Translations under genes and position numbers: made by a program
NCBI GenBank assembly: GCA_902495245.1
Contig: CABUWI010000002.1
Location: forward strand, 186,001-250,000
Reading direction: 5' to 3'
From: an uncultured Porphyromonadaceae bacterium
GTDB taxonomy: Bacteria; Bacteroidota; Bacteroidia; Bacteroidales; Muribaculaceae
DNA length: 64,000 nucleotides
In this document: positions 1 through 8,764 of the stretch, one piece after another
Layout: the number at the start of each line of letters is the position of its first letter
Numbering within the stretch: the stretch's first letter is position 1
Notes under the pieces: generated by a model
Told to the model about the DNA's origin: nothing
The model's database searches: none
The model's input: only the letters and a program-made list of their open reading frames with translations

Positions 1-1
1 C

Positions 2-121
2 GCCGCCCGCTACAACGCCAAAGGCCTGCGCATTGTCCGCGACATGCCCAGCTACCCCTGCACCGCCCCCACCCCCGAAACCGCCGCCATTCTCCGCGCC
101 ATCGCCTCCACTCCCCGCTGA
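2..121 (+). CDS. C-terminal end of an unidentified protein (partial)
   Basis: An open frame enters from the left edge and stops with TGA at 119-121, giving 39 residues that include GLRIVRDMPSYPC and end in ASTPR. Codon use is strongly GC-rich, like the core genes further right and unlike the restriction locus that follows. The fragment is too short to assign a family. It marks the left border of the accessory block, since the next gene starts 95 bp downstream behind its own promoter. Confidence 0.6.
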   Translation, partial: AARYNAKGLRIVRDMPSYPCTAPTPETAAILRAIASTPR

Positions 122-173
122 TTTCCCCTCAAAACTTGAATCTCTCAAAGAATGAAGTTTGCGAAAAAATCGT

Positions 174-181
174 TAACTTTG
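174..181 (+). promoter_or_regulatory. -7 box of the hsd operon
   Basis: TAACTTTG matches the Bacteroidota -7 consensus TAnnTTTG and lies 35 bp upstream of the hsdM ATG. No clean TTTG is seen at the usual 19-bp distance upstream. Confidence 0.55.
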
Positions 182-216
182 CAAATCTTCATCAGCTGAC
201 AATGACCGCATAAGCC

Positions 217-1731
217 ATGATAACAGGGCAAATTAAAAATCAAATAGACCAAATCTGGGATACGTTTTGGGAGAGTGCAGGTATCACTAACCCGATGACT
301 GTTCTTGAACAAATGACATATCTGTTCTTCATCAAAATGCTTGATGATGCACAGATGCAACGTGAAGCCGTTTCGAACGCTATCGGCGAGGATTACCTCT
401 CTGACGATACATTTGCCTACGGCTCATGGCATAATCCGGAAACCGGTGAAGACGTTCCAATGAATAATCTTCGTTGGCACTCATTCAAGCATTTGGAGCC
501 GGAGGCCATGTACCGCACCATTCAGCGCGACGTTTTCCCGTACATCAAAACGCTCAACCGCGGTGAAGATTCGGCCTATTCGCGCTTCATGGGTAATGCC
601 AATTTCCTGATTGCCTCGCCTCGTGCCCTTGTCAAAATTGTTGACGGTATCGACACACTCGAAATGAACGACCGGGACACTATGGGCGATGTCTACGAAT
701 ACATTCTCGGCAAGATGGCAGCGAGCGGCAAGAACGGGCAGTTCCGAACTCCGCGCCACATTATCCGCATGATGGTTGAACTGATGCGCCCCACGCTCAG
801 CGACACAATCTGCGACCCGGCTATGGGTAGCGCGGGATTTATCGTCGAGGCCGCCAAGTATATCAAAGACCACTATTCGGCCGAATTGATGAGGAAGCAG
901 AACGACGAGCATTTCCGCACCACCATGCTCCACGGCTTCGATACGGACCAGACCATGCTCCGGATTGGGGCCATGAACCTTATGCTCCATGACATCAACA
1001 ATCCCGACGTTGCGTTCCGCGACTCGCTTTCAACCGACAACACCGACACTGACCGCTATACGCTTATCCTCGCCAATCCGCCGTTTGCCGGTAATCTTGA
1101 CTACGAAGCAGTGTCGAAATCGCTGCTCGCCATTGCCAAGACCAAGAAAACCGAGTTGCTTTTCCTTTCGCTGTTCTTGCGTTCGCTCGCCATTGGCGGC
1201 CGTTGCGCCTCCATCGTACCCGACGGCGTTTTGACAGGCACATCTAACGCTCACAAGGCTATACGAAAAGCCATAGTTGACGGCAACCGCCTTGAAGCGG
1301 TTATCTCTATGCCGTCAGGAGTATTCCAACCTTATTCGGGCGTATCTACCGCTATTCTGATCTTCACAAAGACAGGAGCGGGCGGCACTGATATGGTTTG
1401 GTTCTACGATATGAAAGCCGACGGCTATTCGCTCGACCAAAAGCGCACCGAAGTAGCCGACAACGATATACCCGATATCATAGCCCGCTTCCACGCGCTC
1501 GACGCCGAGGCCGACCGTGCCCGCACCGACAAGTCATTCGTTGTACCTGTTGAAGAAATCCGCGAGCACGATTTTGACCTCGCTTTCAACACCTACAAGG
1601 AAACCATTCGTGAGGTCGTAGAATACGAGGCTCCCGAAGTGCTTATAGGTCGCGCTGCTACTCTCGCCGCCAAAATTGCCGACGGCATCAATTCGCTTCA
1701 ATCTCTAATCGCCGCCGAAAATGAAGCATAA
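217..1731 (+). CDS. hsdM: Type I restriction-modification system, methyltransferase subunit HsdM
   Basis: This 504-residue protein transfers a methyl group from S-adenosylmethionine to adenine in the site chosen by HsdS; two HsdM plus one HsdS make the methylase and HsdR adds restriction. Residues about 1-160 are the helical N-terminal domain. The SAM motif DPAMGSAGF is at 200-208 and the catalytic NPPF motif at 287-290; GQFRTPRHI at 174-182 is also typical of the family. Length is normal for HsdM and all key residues are present, so it looks active. It is the first gene of a four-gene locus and overlaps hsdS by 11 bp, which fits coupled translation. Confidence 0.96.
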   Translation: MITGQIKNQIDQIWDTFWESAGITNPMTVLEQMTYLFFIKMLDDAQMQREAVSNAIGEDYLSDDTFAYGSWHNPETGEDVPMNNLRWHSFKHLEPEAMYRTIQRDVFPYIKTLNRGEDSAYSRFMGNANFLIASPRALVKIVDGIDTLEMNDRDTMGDVYEYILGKMAASGKNGQFRTPRHIIRMMVELMRPTLSDTICDPAMGSAGFIVEAAKYIKDHYSAELMRKQNDEHFRTTMLHGFDTDQTMLRIGAMNLMLHDINNPDVAFRDSLSTDNTDTDRYTLILANPPFAGNLDYEAVSKSLLAIAKTKKTELLFLSLFLRSLAIGGRCASIVPDGVLTGTSNAHKAIRKAIVDGNRLEAVISMPSGVFQPYSGVSTAILIFTKTGAGGTDMVWFYDMKADGYSLDQKRTEVADNDIPDIIARFHALDAEADRARTDKSFVVPVEEIREHDFDLAFNTYKETIREVVEYEAPEVLIGRAATLAAKIADGINSLQSLIAAENEA

Positions 1732-2761
1732 TTGGAAGTATAAACGACTGGGCGATATATGCGATATATACCAGCCAAAAACCATTGCATCATCAGATTT
1801 AGTTGAAAATGGCGAATATGATGTTTTCGGTGCAAATGGCATAATTGGTAAATATTCTTCGTATAATCATGAATTCCCAGAACTTCTACTTACCTGTCGT
1901 GGGGCAACGTGTGGAACAATAAATGTATCCAATCCTAAGTCTTGGATAAATGGGAATGCGATGGTTATTCATAGCAAATCGAAAAGTCTTCTTTTTGACT
2001 ATTTGCAATATGCTTTGACCTCTTTGGATTATTCAAATATAATCACCGGTGCAGCACAACCACAAATCACTCGTCAAACTTTAGCCCCAACAAATATTCC
2101 AGTGCCGCCGATGGAGGTGCAACAGCAGATTGCGGCAGAGCTTGATAAGATTAACGAAGTTATCGAAGATTGCCGGGAGTTGCTACGAAACCTCGACACC
2201 CTCGCCCAATCTACCTTCTACGACTTCTTCGGCGACCCCGTCACCAACCCCAAAGACTGGATTACAATACCATTTGAAGAGTGTATAGATAAGGTTAAAT
2301 ATCCCGCGAAGCTACAGGCAAAGGATTATGCAAACAGTGGTCGATTCCCTATTGTTTCGCAAGAAGAAAGTTTGATAAGTGGCTATACCGATAGAGATGA
2401 TTGCATTTACGGTGTATCTAAGCCAATTGTGGTTTTTGGGGATCATACAAGATGCCTAAAATTCATAGCATTTGATTTCGCTCTCGGTGCAGACGGTGTT
2501 AAAATTTTATCTCCTATTAAATCTATTAACTCACGATACTTTTATTTTACCCTTCTTCTCTTTAATATACCTTCTCTTGGATATTCACGACATTACAAAC
2601 TTCTTAAAGAATTAGCAATTCCTGTTCCGCCGCTTGAACTTCAAGAGAAGTTCGCCGCGCGCATTGAGCAAATCGAGGAGCAGAAGAAAACTGTTGAGAA
2701 GACGATTGCAGAACTGCAAACGCTCCTCGACAGCCGCATGGACTATTGGTTTAACGACTAA
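1721..2761 (+). CDS. hsdS: Type I restriction-modification system, specificity subunit HsdS
   Basis: The 346-residue HsdS recognises the bipartite DNA target. Two variable target-recognition domains (about 1-120 and 180-290) are each followed by a conserved helical spacer: the central one starts near PPMEVQQQIAAELDKIN and the C-terminal one near PPLELQEKFAARIEQ. The recognition domains are clearly more AT-rich than the flanking hsdM and hsdR, as usual for segments exchanged by recombination. The ATG lies inside the end of hsdM. Only one hsdS copy is present and no recombinase gene is adjacent, so a shuffling system is not evident. The target sequence cannot be read from the protein. Confidence 0.94.
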   Translation: MKHNWKYKRLGDICDIYQPKTIASSDLVENGEYDVFGANGIIGKYSSYNHEFPELLLTCRGATCGTINVSNPKSWINGNAMVIHSKSKSLLFDYLQYALTSLDYSNIITGAAQPQITRQTLAPTNIPVPPMEVQQQIAAELDKINEVIEDCRELLRNLDTLAQSTFYDFFGDPVTNPKDWITIPFEECIDKVKYPAKLQAKDYANSGRFPIVSQEESLISGYTDRDDCIYGVSKPIVVFGDHTRCLKFIAFDFALGADGVKILSPIKSINSRYFYFTLLLFNIPSLGYSRHYKLLKELAIPVPPLELQEKFAARIEQIEEQKKTVEKTIAELQTLLDSRMDYWFND

Positions 2762-2795
2762 AAATGCGAGACATTGTCTCACAAATTTCAAAAGC

Positions 2796-3902
2796 ATGAA
2801 ACGAGAAGACTATAAACCTGAATTCGTGAAACGTGACAGTATTGTCAGTGGACAGGAATATGCACAACTGCTCGGACAACTAAAAGAACGATTCCGCCGT
2901 TCGCAAATCAAAGCTGCTGTAAAAGTCAACACCGCGATGCTCGAATTTTATTGGGCGATGGGCCGCGATATATCACTGCTATACAAATCGGCTAAGTGGG
3001 GTTCGGCATTTTTCGATTGTCTCAGTCTCGATTTGAAAACAGAATTTCCCAATCAGACCGGCTTTTCAGTCACGAATATCAAATACGCAAAACGCTGGTA
3101 TGAATTTTATAATCAGGGAGATACAATTCATCAACGAGTCGTTGACGATTTCGACATGTCAAATCGTCACCAAGTTGGTGACGATTTGGAAATGCCTCTT
3201 GATTTCGGTATGGTACCATGGAAACATCATGTTTATATTTTCACACATTGCAAATCAATTTCGGAAGCCTTATTCTATGTTGACCAGACTATTAAGAATG
3301 GCTGGAGCCGAACCGAACTTGAAGTAAAGATGGACGATGACCTATACAACAAAGAGGGGAAGGCGATAACTAATTTCGACGAGAAACTGCCCGCTCCTTA
3401 CAGTGGTCTTGCCAAAGCTATTCTAAAAAGTCCGTATGACTTCGGTTTTGTCGACAAGAGAATTACCTCAGAGCGTCAGCTCGAAGATGCTCTTGCAGGC
3501 GACATAACGCGCTTTCTGCTCGAACTTGGTCAGGGCTTCGCATACGTGGGTCGGCAGATGGAATTGAAAATGCCCGGCGGACAAACCTTCGTTCCCGACA
3601 TGATTTTTTACCATACCCGGCTGAAAGCCTATATTGTGTGCGAGCTGAAGGTCGTGCCATTCATCCCCGAATTTGCCGGAAAACTGAATTTTTACGTTTC
3701 AGCAGTAGATGAGCTTATGCGTCAAGATGATGACAACCCGACAATCGGACTGCTTATCTGCAAGTCGAAAGACAACACCGTTGTGGAGTGGTCGTTTCGA
3801 GGCATGACGCAACCGTTGGGCGTTGCGGAATATAAACTTGCTAAATTCCTGCCTACGGAAGAAGAACTGCAACGAATTATTGAAACCTATAGCGAAGACT
3901 GA
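2796..3902 (+). CDS. DUF1016/YhcG-family PDDEXK nuclease
   Basis: The 368-residue protein has a helical N-terminal DUF1016-type domain (about 20-180, including AVKVNTAMLEFYWAMGRDI) and a C-terminal PDDEXK-type nuclease domain. The likely metal-binding residues are D268 in FVPDMIFY and E283/K285 in YIVCELK. I chose the ATG at 2796 because the conserved N-terminus begins there and an upstream start would run through hsdS. Family members are annotated as PDDEXK nucleases and often sit inside type I or other defence loci; their exact role is not settled. It lies 34 bp after hsdS and 4 bp before hsdR in one operon, so it is probably an accessory nuclease of this system (inference). Confidence 0.85.
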   Translation: MKREDYKPEFVKRDSIVSGQEYAQLLGQLKERFRRSQIKAAVKVNTAMLEFYWAMGRDISLLYKSAKWGSAFFDCLSLDLKTEFPNQTGFSVTNIKYAKRWYEFYNQGDTIHQRVVDDFDMSNRHQVGDDLEMPLDFGMVPWKHHVYIFTHCKSISEALFYVDQTIKNGWSRTELEVKMDDDLYNKEGKAITNFDEKLPAPYSGLAKAILKSPYDFGFVDKRITSERQLEDALAGDITRFLLELGQGFAYVGRQMELKMPGGQTFVPDMIFYHTRLKAYIVCELKVVPFIPEFAGKLNFYVSAVDELMRQDDDNPTIGLLICKSKDNTVVEWSFRGMTQPLGVAEYKLAKFLPTEEELQRIIETYSED

Positions 3903-3906
3903 CACC

Positions 3907-6900
3907 ATGCTTAACTTCGACTACCTGAAATATATACCCGAGCTGGGTGAGCTGCACCGACTTTGCGACCTGTGCGAGCAAAGACAATATACAGAGCCGG
4001 ATTCTGCGGCCATCAATGCGCGAAAGGCTCTTGAATGGCTTGTCAAGGCTATATATAAGATGAAAGGGGTGGAGCCAGGCGAGCGCGCTTCGCTTCTCCA
4101 ACTTACTACGGCCGACTTGTTCACCGACTTCATTGCTGACCCCGAACTGATACGCTCAGTTCACTGGATAAGGAAAGTCGGCAACCTCGCCGCCCATGAC
4201 GGCAAGGTTACACGCCGCGATGCTTTCTTCACCACGCTCAACCTCTACAACCTTGTGGGCGGTGTGCTTCTCAAACTTCGGGTGCTCGACACCCTCGCAC
4301 CATTCGACAGGACGCTGCTTCCGACACGACAACCGCGAGCACGCATCCGGGTTGTCTATACCGAGCAAACGCCCGAAGCATTTGCAGCAACGGTTGAACC
4401 GCAGCAAGTGGACAAGGCTCCTTCGGTCAAGGCCGACATTTCATGGGGCGACATATCGGAAGCCGAGACACGGCGCCGCTTTATCGACCTCATGCTCCGC
4501 GAAGCCGGCTGGGACGTGCTCGAAACCGAAGGCGACACTCAATCGGGCAAAGCCTGCGTTGAAGTCGAAGTGGCCGGTATGCCGAACAATGCCGGTAAAG
4601 GATATGCCGACTATGTACTGTTCGGCTCAGCCGGCAAGCCGCTTGCCGTGGTTGAAGCCAAACGCACGAGCAAAGATGCCAACGCGGGCAAGCATCAGGC
4701 CGAGCTTTACGCCGATTGTCTCGAAAACCGCTACGGCGTGCGCCCGGTAATCTACTATACCAACGGTTACGAAATATATTGCATCGACGGCTTGGGCTAT
4801 CCCGCCCGTCGCCTCTTTGCGTTCCATACCGAGAAAGACCTTGAACTTATCATGTCGCGCCGCACGTCGCGCCCCGATATTGCGGACTTCTCGGTGAATG
4901 ATGAAATTTCCGACCGCTACTATCAAAAGCGAGCTATCAAGTCGATGTGCGAGTGGTTCAACGCCCGGCATCGCCGTGGGTTACTCGTCATGGCAACAGG
5001 TACGGGCAAGACCCGCACAGCCATCTCACTCGTCGACGTGTTGCAGCGTAACAAATGGGTCAAGAACACGCTCTTCCTTGCCGACCGTACTTCACTCGTC
5101 AATCAGGCGGCACGCAATTTCTCGAAATTGCTTCCCAACACCCCGGTAACAGTGTTGAGCGACAAGACTGCCGCTGTTGACCCCAACGCACGAATAACTT
5201 TCTCAACGTATCAGACTATGATTAACTATGTCAACACCGACCATAAGCCTTACAGCGTCGGGCGCTTTGACTTGATAATCATAGACGAAGCACACCGAAG
5301 CGTGTTCGGCAAGTTCGGCGACATATTCCGCTACTTCGATTCGTTGCTCGTGGGGCTTACAGCCACCCCTCGCGAACAGGTGGATAAGTCGACCTACGAA
5401 CTGCTGCACCTTGAAGGAGGCGAGCCGACTGACTACTACGAATACAGCACAGCCGTTGAGGACGAGTATCTTGTAGATTACAAAGGGATTATCCGTGGTT
5501 CTAAAATAGTCAACGAGGGTATCAAATATGATGACCTCTCCGACGAGGAAAGGCAACAGCTCGAACAGGTTTGGGAGTATGAGCAGGTGAATAAAGACCC
5601 CGACGATGAATGGAAGCCTCGCGACATCGGCGAGCAGGAAATATACAAGTATATCTACAACACCGATACCATCGACAAGATGCTTCAGGACCTTATGGAG
5701 AACGGCCTGAAAGTGCAGTCCGGCGAACTGATTGGCAAAACCATCGTCTTTGCAATGAACTCCAAAACCGCGAAACTCATTGTCGAGCGTTTCAATATTC
5801 TGTATCCTGAATACGGCAACGGATTCTGCGAGCAGATCGACTATTCAATCAACTACTCGCAAAACCTTATCGACAAGTTCAGCCTCCGCGACCATATGCC
5901 GCAGATTGCCGTGTCGGTCGATATGCTCGACACAGGCATTGACGTGCCCGACGTGCTCAATCTTGTTTTCTTCAAACGTGTGCGCTCGCGCATCAAGTTT
6001 ATGCAGATGATAGGCCGCGGCACGCGTCTCAGTCCCGATATATTCGGCAAAGGTGAAGATAAGGAATTGTTCTACATATTCGACTGGGGCGGCAACTTCA
6101 AATACTTCGACGAAAACCCCAAAGAGGGTAAAACCGTGAAATCAGTATCGCTTACCGAGCGACTGTTTGGTGTCCGGGCCGACATAGCCTGCGCCCTGCA
6201 AGCGCAGCAATATCAGGCCGATAATTTCGCAAAGGGTCTGCACGCAGAACTGAAGTCTATTCTTCTTGCCGAGGTCGGCAAGCTCGATGACGCCCACATC
6301 GCAGTTCGCAACCACTGGCCTGTTGTTGACAAATTCCGTAAGCCGGAAGCATGGCAATACATCTCCGAGGTCGATGTTCTCGACTTGAAAAATGAAGTCG
6401 CACCATTGCTACCGAAATCCTTGGAGAATGAACTGGCCAAGAAGTTCGACCTACTTTCGCTTTACGTTCAGCTCAGCATGGTCAATGAAAACTTTGACAG
6501 CGGACGCCACGAGGTGCAGATAACGGGAATCGCAGACGCACTGCGCAAGCGCTCTACTATTCCGGATATACAGGCAAAAATGCCGCTGCTCAACGAGATT
6601 ATGACCTCGGCATTTTGGGACAACAAGACGCTTGCCTCTATCGAGAATATGCGCAAGCAAATCCGCGACTTGCTCAAATATCTTGGAGGCGACAACGGCA
6701 AAACGTTCACAGTAACTATCGGGGACACAGTTACCGATGGCGGAGTGGCCGGTAAAATAAATACCGACGTCAGCTATCGCGAGAAACTGCTTGACTTTCT
6801 GACACAGCAACGCAACCACCCGGTTTTGCAGAAAATACACAACCTTGAACATCTTTCTATCGAGGACATTGACGAACTGGAACGCGTCTTATGGCAAGAA

Positions 6901-7236
6901 CTCGGCACAAAAGAGGATTATGAACGATATCTGCGCCGCGAACAAATGACAGCCGACATACCTGTGGCTGCATTTATCCGCAAAGTCGTAGGTCTTGACC
7001 GCAAAAAGGCCATAGACCTATTCACCAGGTTCATATCCGCCAATTCTCTCACAGCCGGACAAGAGGAATTCATCAACAACATTCTCAACTATGTGTGTCA
7101 GAACGGCGACATGGAAAAGAGAGTGTTCCGCGAAAACCGCGTCTTCCGTGAATCACTCCTGAAATACTTCCCCAACAAGGCGGCACAAGTGGTTCAGTTC
7201 GTAGCCATGCTTCACGACGCCATCACAGCAGCATAA
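3907..7236 (+). CDS. hsdR: Type I restriction endonuclease subunit HsdR
   Basis: The 1109-residue motor and nuclease subunit translocates DNA with ATP and cuts far from unmethylated sites. Residues 1-125 look like a DUF4145 domain (RKALEWLVKAIYKMKG, HWIRKVGNLAAHDG). The nuclease domain follows, with D235 and the V-E250-A-K252 pair. The helicase has Walker A ATGTGKT at 363-369, DEAH at 460-463, LTATP at 484-488 and QMIGRGTRL at 700-708. The rest matches the EcoEI-type C-terminal domain. All catalytic motifs are intact. The ATG at 3907 is 4 bp after the previous stop. The DUF4145 front end is common in Bacteroidota HsdR and its function is unclear. Confidence 0.95.
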   Translation: MLNFDYLKYIPELGELHRLCDLCEQRQYTEPDSAAINARKALEWLVKAIYKMKGVEPGERASLLQLTTADLFTDFIADPELIRSVHWIRKVGNLAAHDGKVTRRDAFFTTLNLYNLVGGVLLKLRVLDTLAPFDRTLLPTRQPRARIRVVYTEQTPEAFAATVEPQQVDKAPSVKADISWGDISEAETRRRFIDLMLREAGWDVLETEGDTQSGKACVEVEVAGMPNNAGKGYADYVLFGSAGKPLAVVEAKRTSKDANAGKHQAELYADCLENRYGVRPVIYYTNGYEIYCIDGLGYPARRLFAFHTEKDLELIMSRRTSRPDIADFSVNDEISDRYYQKRAIKSMCEWFNARHRRGLLVMATGTGKTRTAISLVDVLQRNKWVKNTLFLADRTSLVNQAARNFSKLLPNTPVTVLSDKTAAVDPNARITFSTYQTMINYVNTDHKPYSVGRFDLIIIDEAHRSVFGKFGDIFRYFDSLLVGLTATPREQVDKSTYELLHLEGGEPTDYYEYSTAVEDEYLVDYKGIIRGSKIVNEGIKYDDLSDEERQQLEQVWEYEQVNKDPDDEWKPRDIGEQEIYKYIYNTDTIDKMLQDLMENGLKVQSGELIGKTIVFAMNSKTAKLIVERFNILYPEYGNGFCEQIDYSINYSQNLIDKFSLRDHMPQIAVSVDMLDTGIDVPDVLNLVFFKRVRSRIKFMQMIGRGTRLSPDIFGKGEDKELFYIFDWGGNFKYFDENPKEGKTVKSVSLTERLFGVRADIACALQAQQYQADNFAKGLHAELKSILLAEVGKLDDAHIAVRNHWPVVDKFRKPEAWQYISEVDVLDLKNEVAPLLPKSLENELAKKFDLLSLYVQLSMVNENFDSGRHEVQITGIADALRKRSTIPDIQAKMPLLNEIMTSAFWDNKTLASIENMRKQIRDLLKYLGGDNGKTFTVTIGDTVTDGGVAGKINTDVSYREKLLDFLTQQRNHPVLQKIHNLEHLSIEDIDELERVLWQELGTKEDYERYLRREQMTADIPVAAFIRKVVGLDRKKAIDLFTRFISANSLTAGQEEFINNILNYVCQNGDMEKRVFRENRVFRESLLKYFPNKAAQVVQFVAMLHDAITAA

Positions 7237-7299
7237 TCCTCTATACCGCCTAACTTGTGCATAACTCCAGAGTACCGCCATAAACATAATTTGAGGTGG

Positions 7300-7428
7300 G
7301 CTAAAAAATTTGACTATGTCTTAAACGTTATTGCAACAATCTATAATGTATCGACTAAATTTATCAAGCACCTTGAAAATACAGATCTGTACGAAATGAG
7401 AGTTTCGGTCGGAGTTTTAGAATTATGA
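7300..7428 (+). pseudogene. Remnant of a RelE/ParE-like toxin gene (HigB type)
   Basis: Reading 7300-7428 gives 42 residues, AKKFDYVLNVIATIYNVSTK then FIKHLENTDLYEMRVSVG, ending VLEL and a TGA. The stretch up to MRVSVG resembles the middle of RelE/ParE-family toxins, with the 'LYEMRV' strand characteristic of them. No start codon or N-terminal third is present, and the usual second half after the 'MRVSVG' strand (EYRT... onward) is missing. The stop overlaps the next ATG by 4 bp (ATGA), as in intact toxin-antitoxin operons, so an internal deletion that kept the gene end is likely. It directly follows hsdR. Confidence 0.65.
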
Positions 7429-7697
7429 GACATATAAATCCGACAAAGATAAACGAATTGAAGACTGTCAATGCCATGCTTGATGAAAAGTATGGACAGA
7501 ACGGCACTTTATCGCGCGAACAATTTAACGAAGAGTCTATCGCCTGGTTTTACGGAAACATGCTCCGCGAGCGCAGAAAGGCTCTGAATCTTACGCAAAA
7601 ACAGGTGGCAGAAAAAATCGGTCGCGAACAAAGCTACATAGCTCGCATAGAAAACGGTAAAGCCGACATTCAGCTGTCGAGCTTCTTCACTACATAG
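7425..7697 (+). CDS. XRE-family antitoxin, C-terminally truncated (HigA type)
   Basis: The 90-residue protein starts with NPTKINELKTVNAMLDEKYG and carries a helix-turn-helix at about 48-83 (ALNLTQKQVAEKIGREQSYI). In relatives as I know them, the strand IQLSSF is followed by another 15-20 residues (IADALGI-like helix); here the protein ends FFTT right after it. The gene is therefore probably cut short by a deletion or frameshift. Its partner toxin upstream is also broken, so the module is likely dead, although the DNA-binding helix is still complete and could bind an operator. Confidence 0.7.
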   Translation: MRHINPTKINELKTVNAMLDEKYGQNGTLSREQFNEESIAWFYGNMLRERRKALNLTQKQVAEKIGREQSYIARIENGKADIQLSSFFTT

Positions 7698-7712
7698 GCT
7701 AAGAGGCCGTGT

Positions 7713-8549
7713 TTATTCAACCCATGTAACGGAATACTTGTCAGAGACTTCGTTTTTGGATTCTGTATAATCAGCGATTCTATTATCGCTTATGTTATAC
7801 TGATATGTAATCTCTGAATTTGACGCATCAGGGCGAATACTCTCAATGCTTATGATGAGATTTGCCGGTTCAGAGCCAAAATATCCTTTAAGCTGCAAAG
7901 GGAAATATTGAAACCTGTCCCAATGTATCGGCAACACATTCCGGACGCCGGTCGTGGAAGAATAACCGTAATTGTAAACATATGTCGGGACTTCGTTGCC
8001 GGCATAATCCTCAACGGTTATGAGATTATTATCCTTCCAGATATAATAGGTTTCCCAGGTCCAGGGATTATCGTCAGCCCAGGAATCTCCCTTTTTATTC
8101 CATTCTGTATTTTTAATGACATTCAGATGGTTGTCGGTTGTATATAAGAATTCCTGTCTATATTTTTTCTGAAATATGCTGCCCTGTCCTAATTGATTTG
8201 TACTGAATGTGCCATCACAATAGGTGGCTCTACCGTTTTCCAGATATAGTTCGTCTTCATACTGACGTATCGCATTATCACCGTTCAAAAAGCCATGGAT
8301 AATGTGCTCCGTATGAATTTCAATCAGATTATCGCCAACATATGTGTAAGTCGAATTGACGGTTTCGTCAGGGAATGTGGCGACATATTTAATAACACGG
8401 CCATAATCATCATAGAGAATAGTCTTAGATTCCGATTTGCCATTAGTAATTTCAGCCACTTGAGAAAACACATCAGGCGTCGGCTCATCGCTGTTAGAGC
8501 AAGACGAAAGAATAAGTGTTGAGAGAATGACAATTAGACCGTATTTCAT
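7713..8549 (-). CDS. Secreted lipoprotein of unknown function
   Basis: The 278-residue product starts with a lipoprotein signal peptide (MKYGLIVILSTLILSSC, Cys17 as lipidation site) followed by an acidic SNSDEPTPD tether typical of Bacteroidota surface lipoproteins. The body contains repeated Tyr-rich strands such as YDDYGRVIKYVATF and ITYQYNISDNRIADYT, which look like the YD/RHS-like or DUF4595-type beta strands found in such proteins; this family link is tentative. It is a single-gene unit, convergent with the broken antitoxin, with AT-rich composition like the rest of the accessory block. Confidence 0.7.
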   Translation of the reverse strand: MKYGLIVILSTLILSSCSNSDEPTPDVFSQVAEITNGKSESKTILYDDYGRVIKYVATFPDETVNSTYTYVGDNLIEIHTEHIIHGFLNGDNAIRQYEDELYLENGRATYCDGTFSTNQLGQGSIFQKKYRQEFLYTTDNHLNVIKNTEWNKKGDSWADDNPWTWETYYIWKDNNLITVEDYAGNEVPTYVYNYGYSSTTGVRNVLPIHWDRFQYFPLQLKGYFGSEPANLIISIESIRPDASNSEITYQYNISDNRIADYTESKNEVSDKYSVTWVE

Positions 8550-8720
8550 TGCACTATGGTTTTATTATAAAAACGTTCAGTTGACCAAAATATTGCTTTC
8601 GGCGCCGCCGATTGCCAGACCGAAGGCGGGTCGAGCCGTCAGAGTCGCCGATGAATCAGACAAAATCGCATTTTCTGTGGGTTTTCGGGGGGAAGGCGCG
8701 GATATTCGGAAGATTTTGCG

Positions 8721-8728
8721 TAACTTTG
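8721..8728 (+). promoter_or_regulatory. -7 box of typA
   Basis: TAACTTTG matches TAnnTTTG and lies 36 bp before the typA ATG, giving a leader of about 30 nt. Confidence 0.6.
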
Positions 8729-8764
8729 CACCCTTGAAAATAGGACATTATTTGAGAAACTTAT

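Noticed and set aside
1721..2761. Phase-variable hsdS with inverted repeats
   Set aside because: Only one hsdS and no adjacent recombinase or second recognition-domain cassette; xerC/D at 17.3 kb is a chromosomal Xer with hpf, not a shufflon enzyme.
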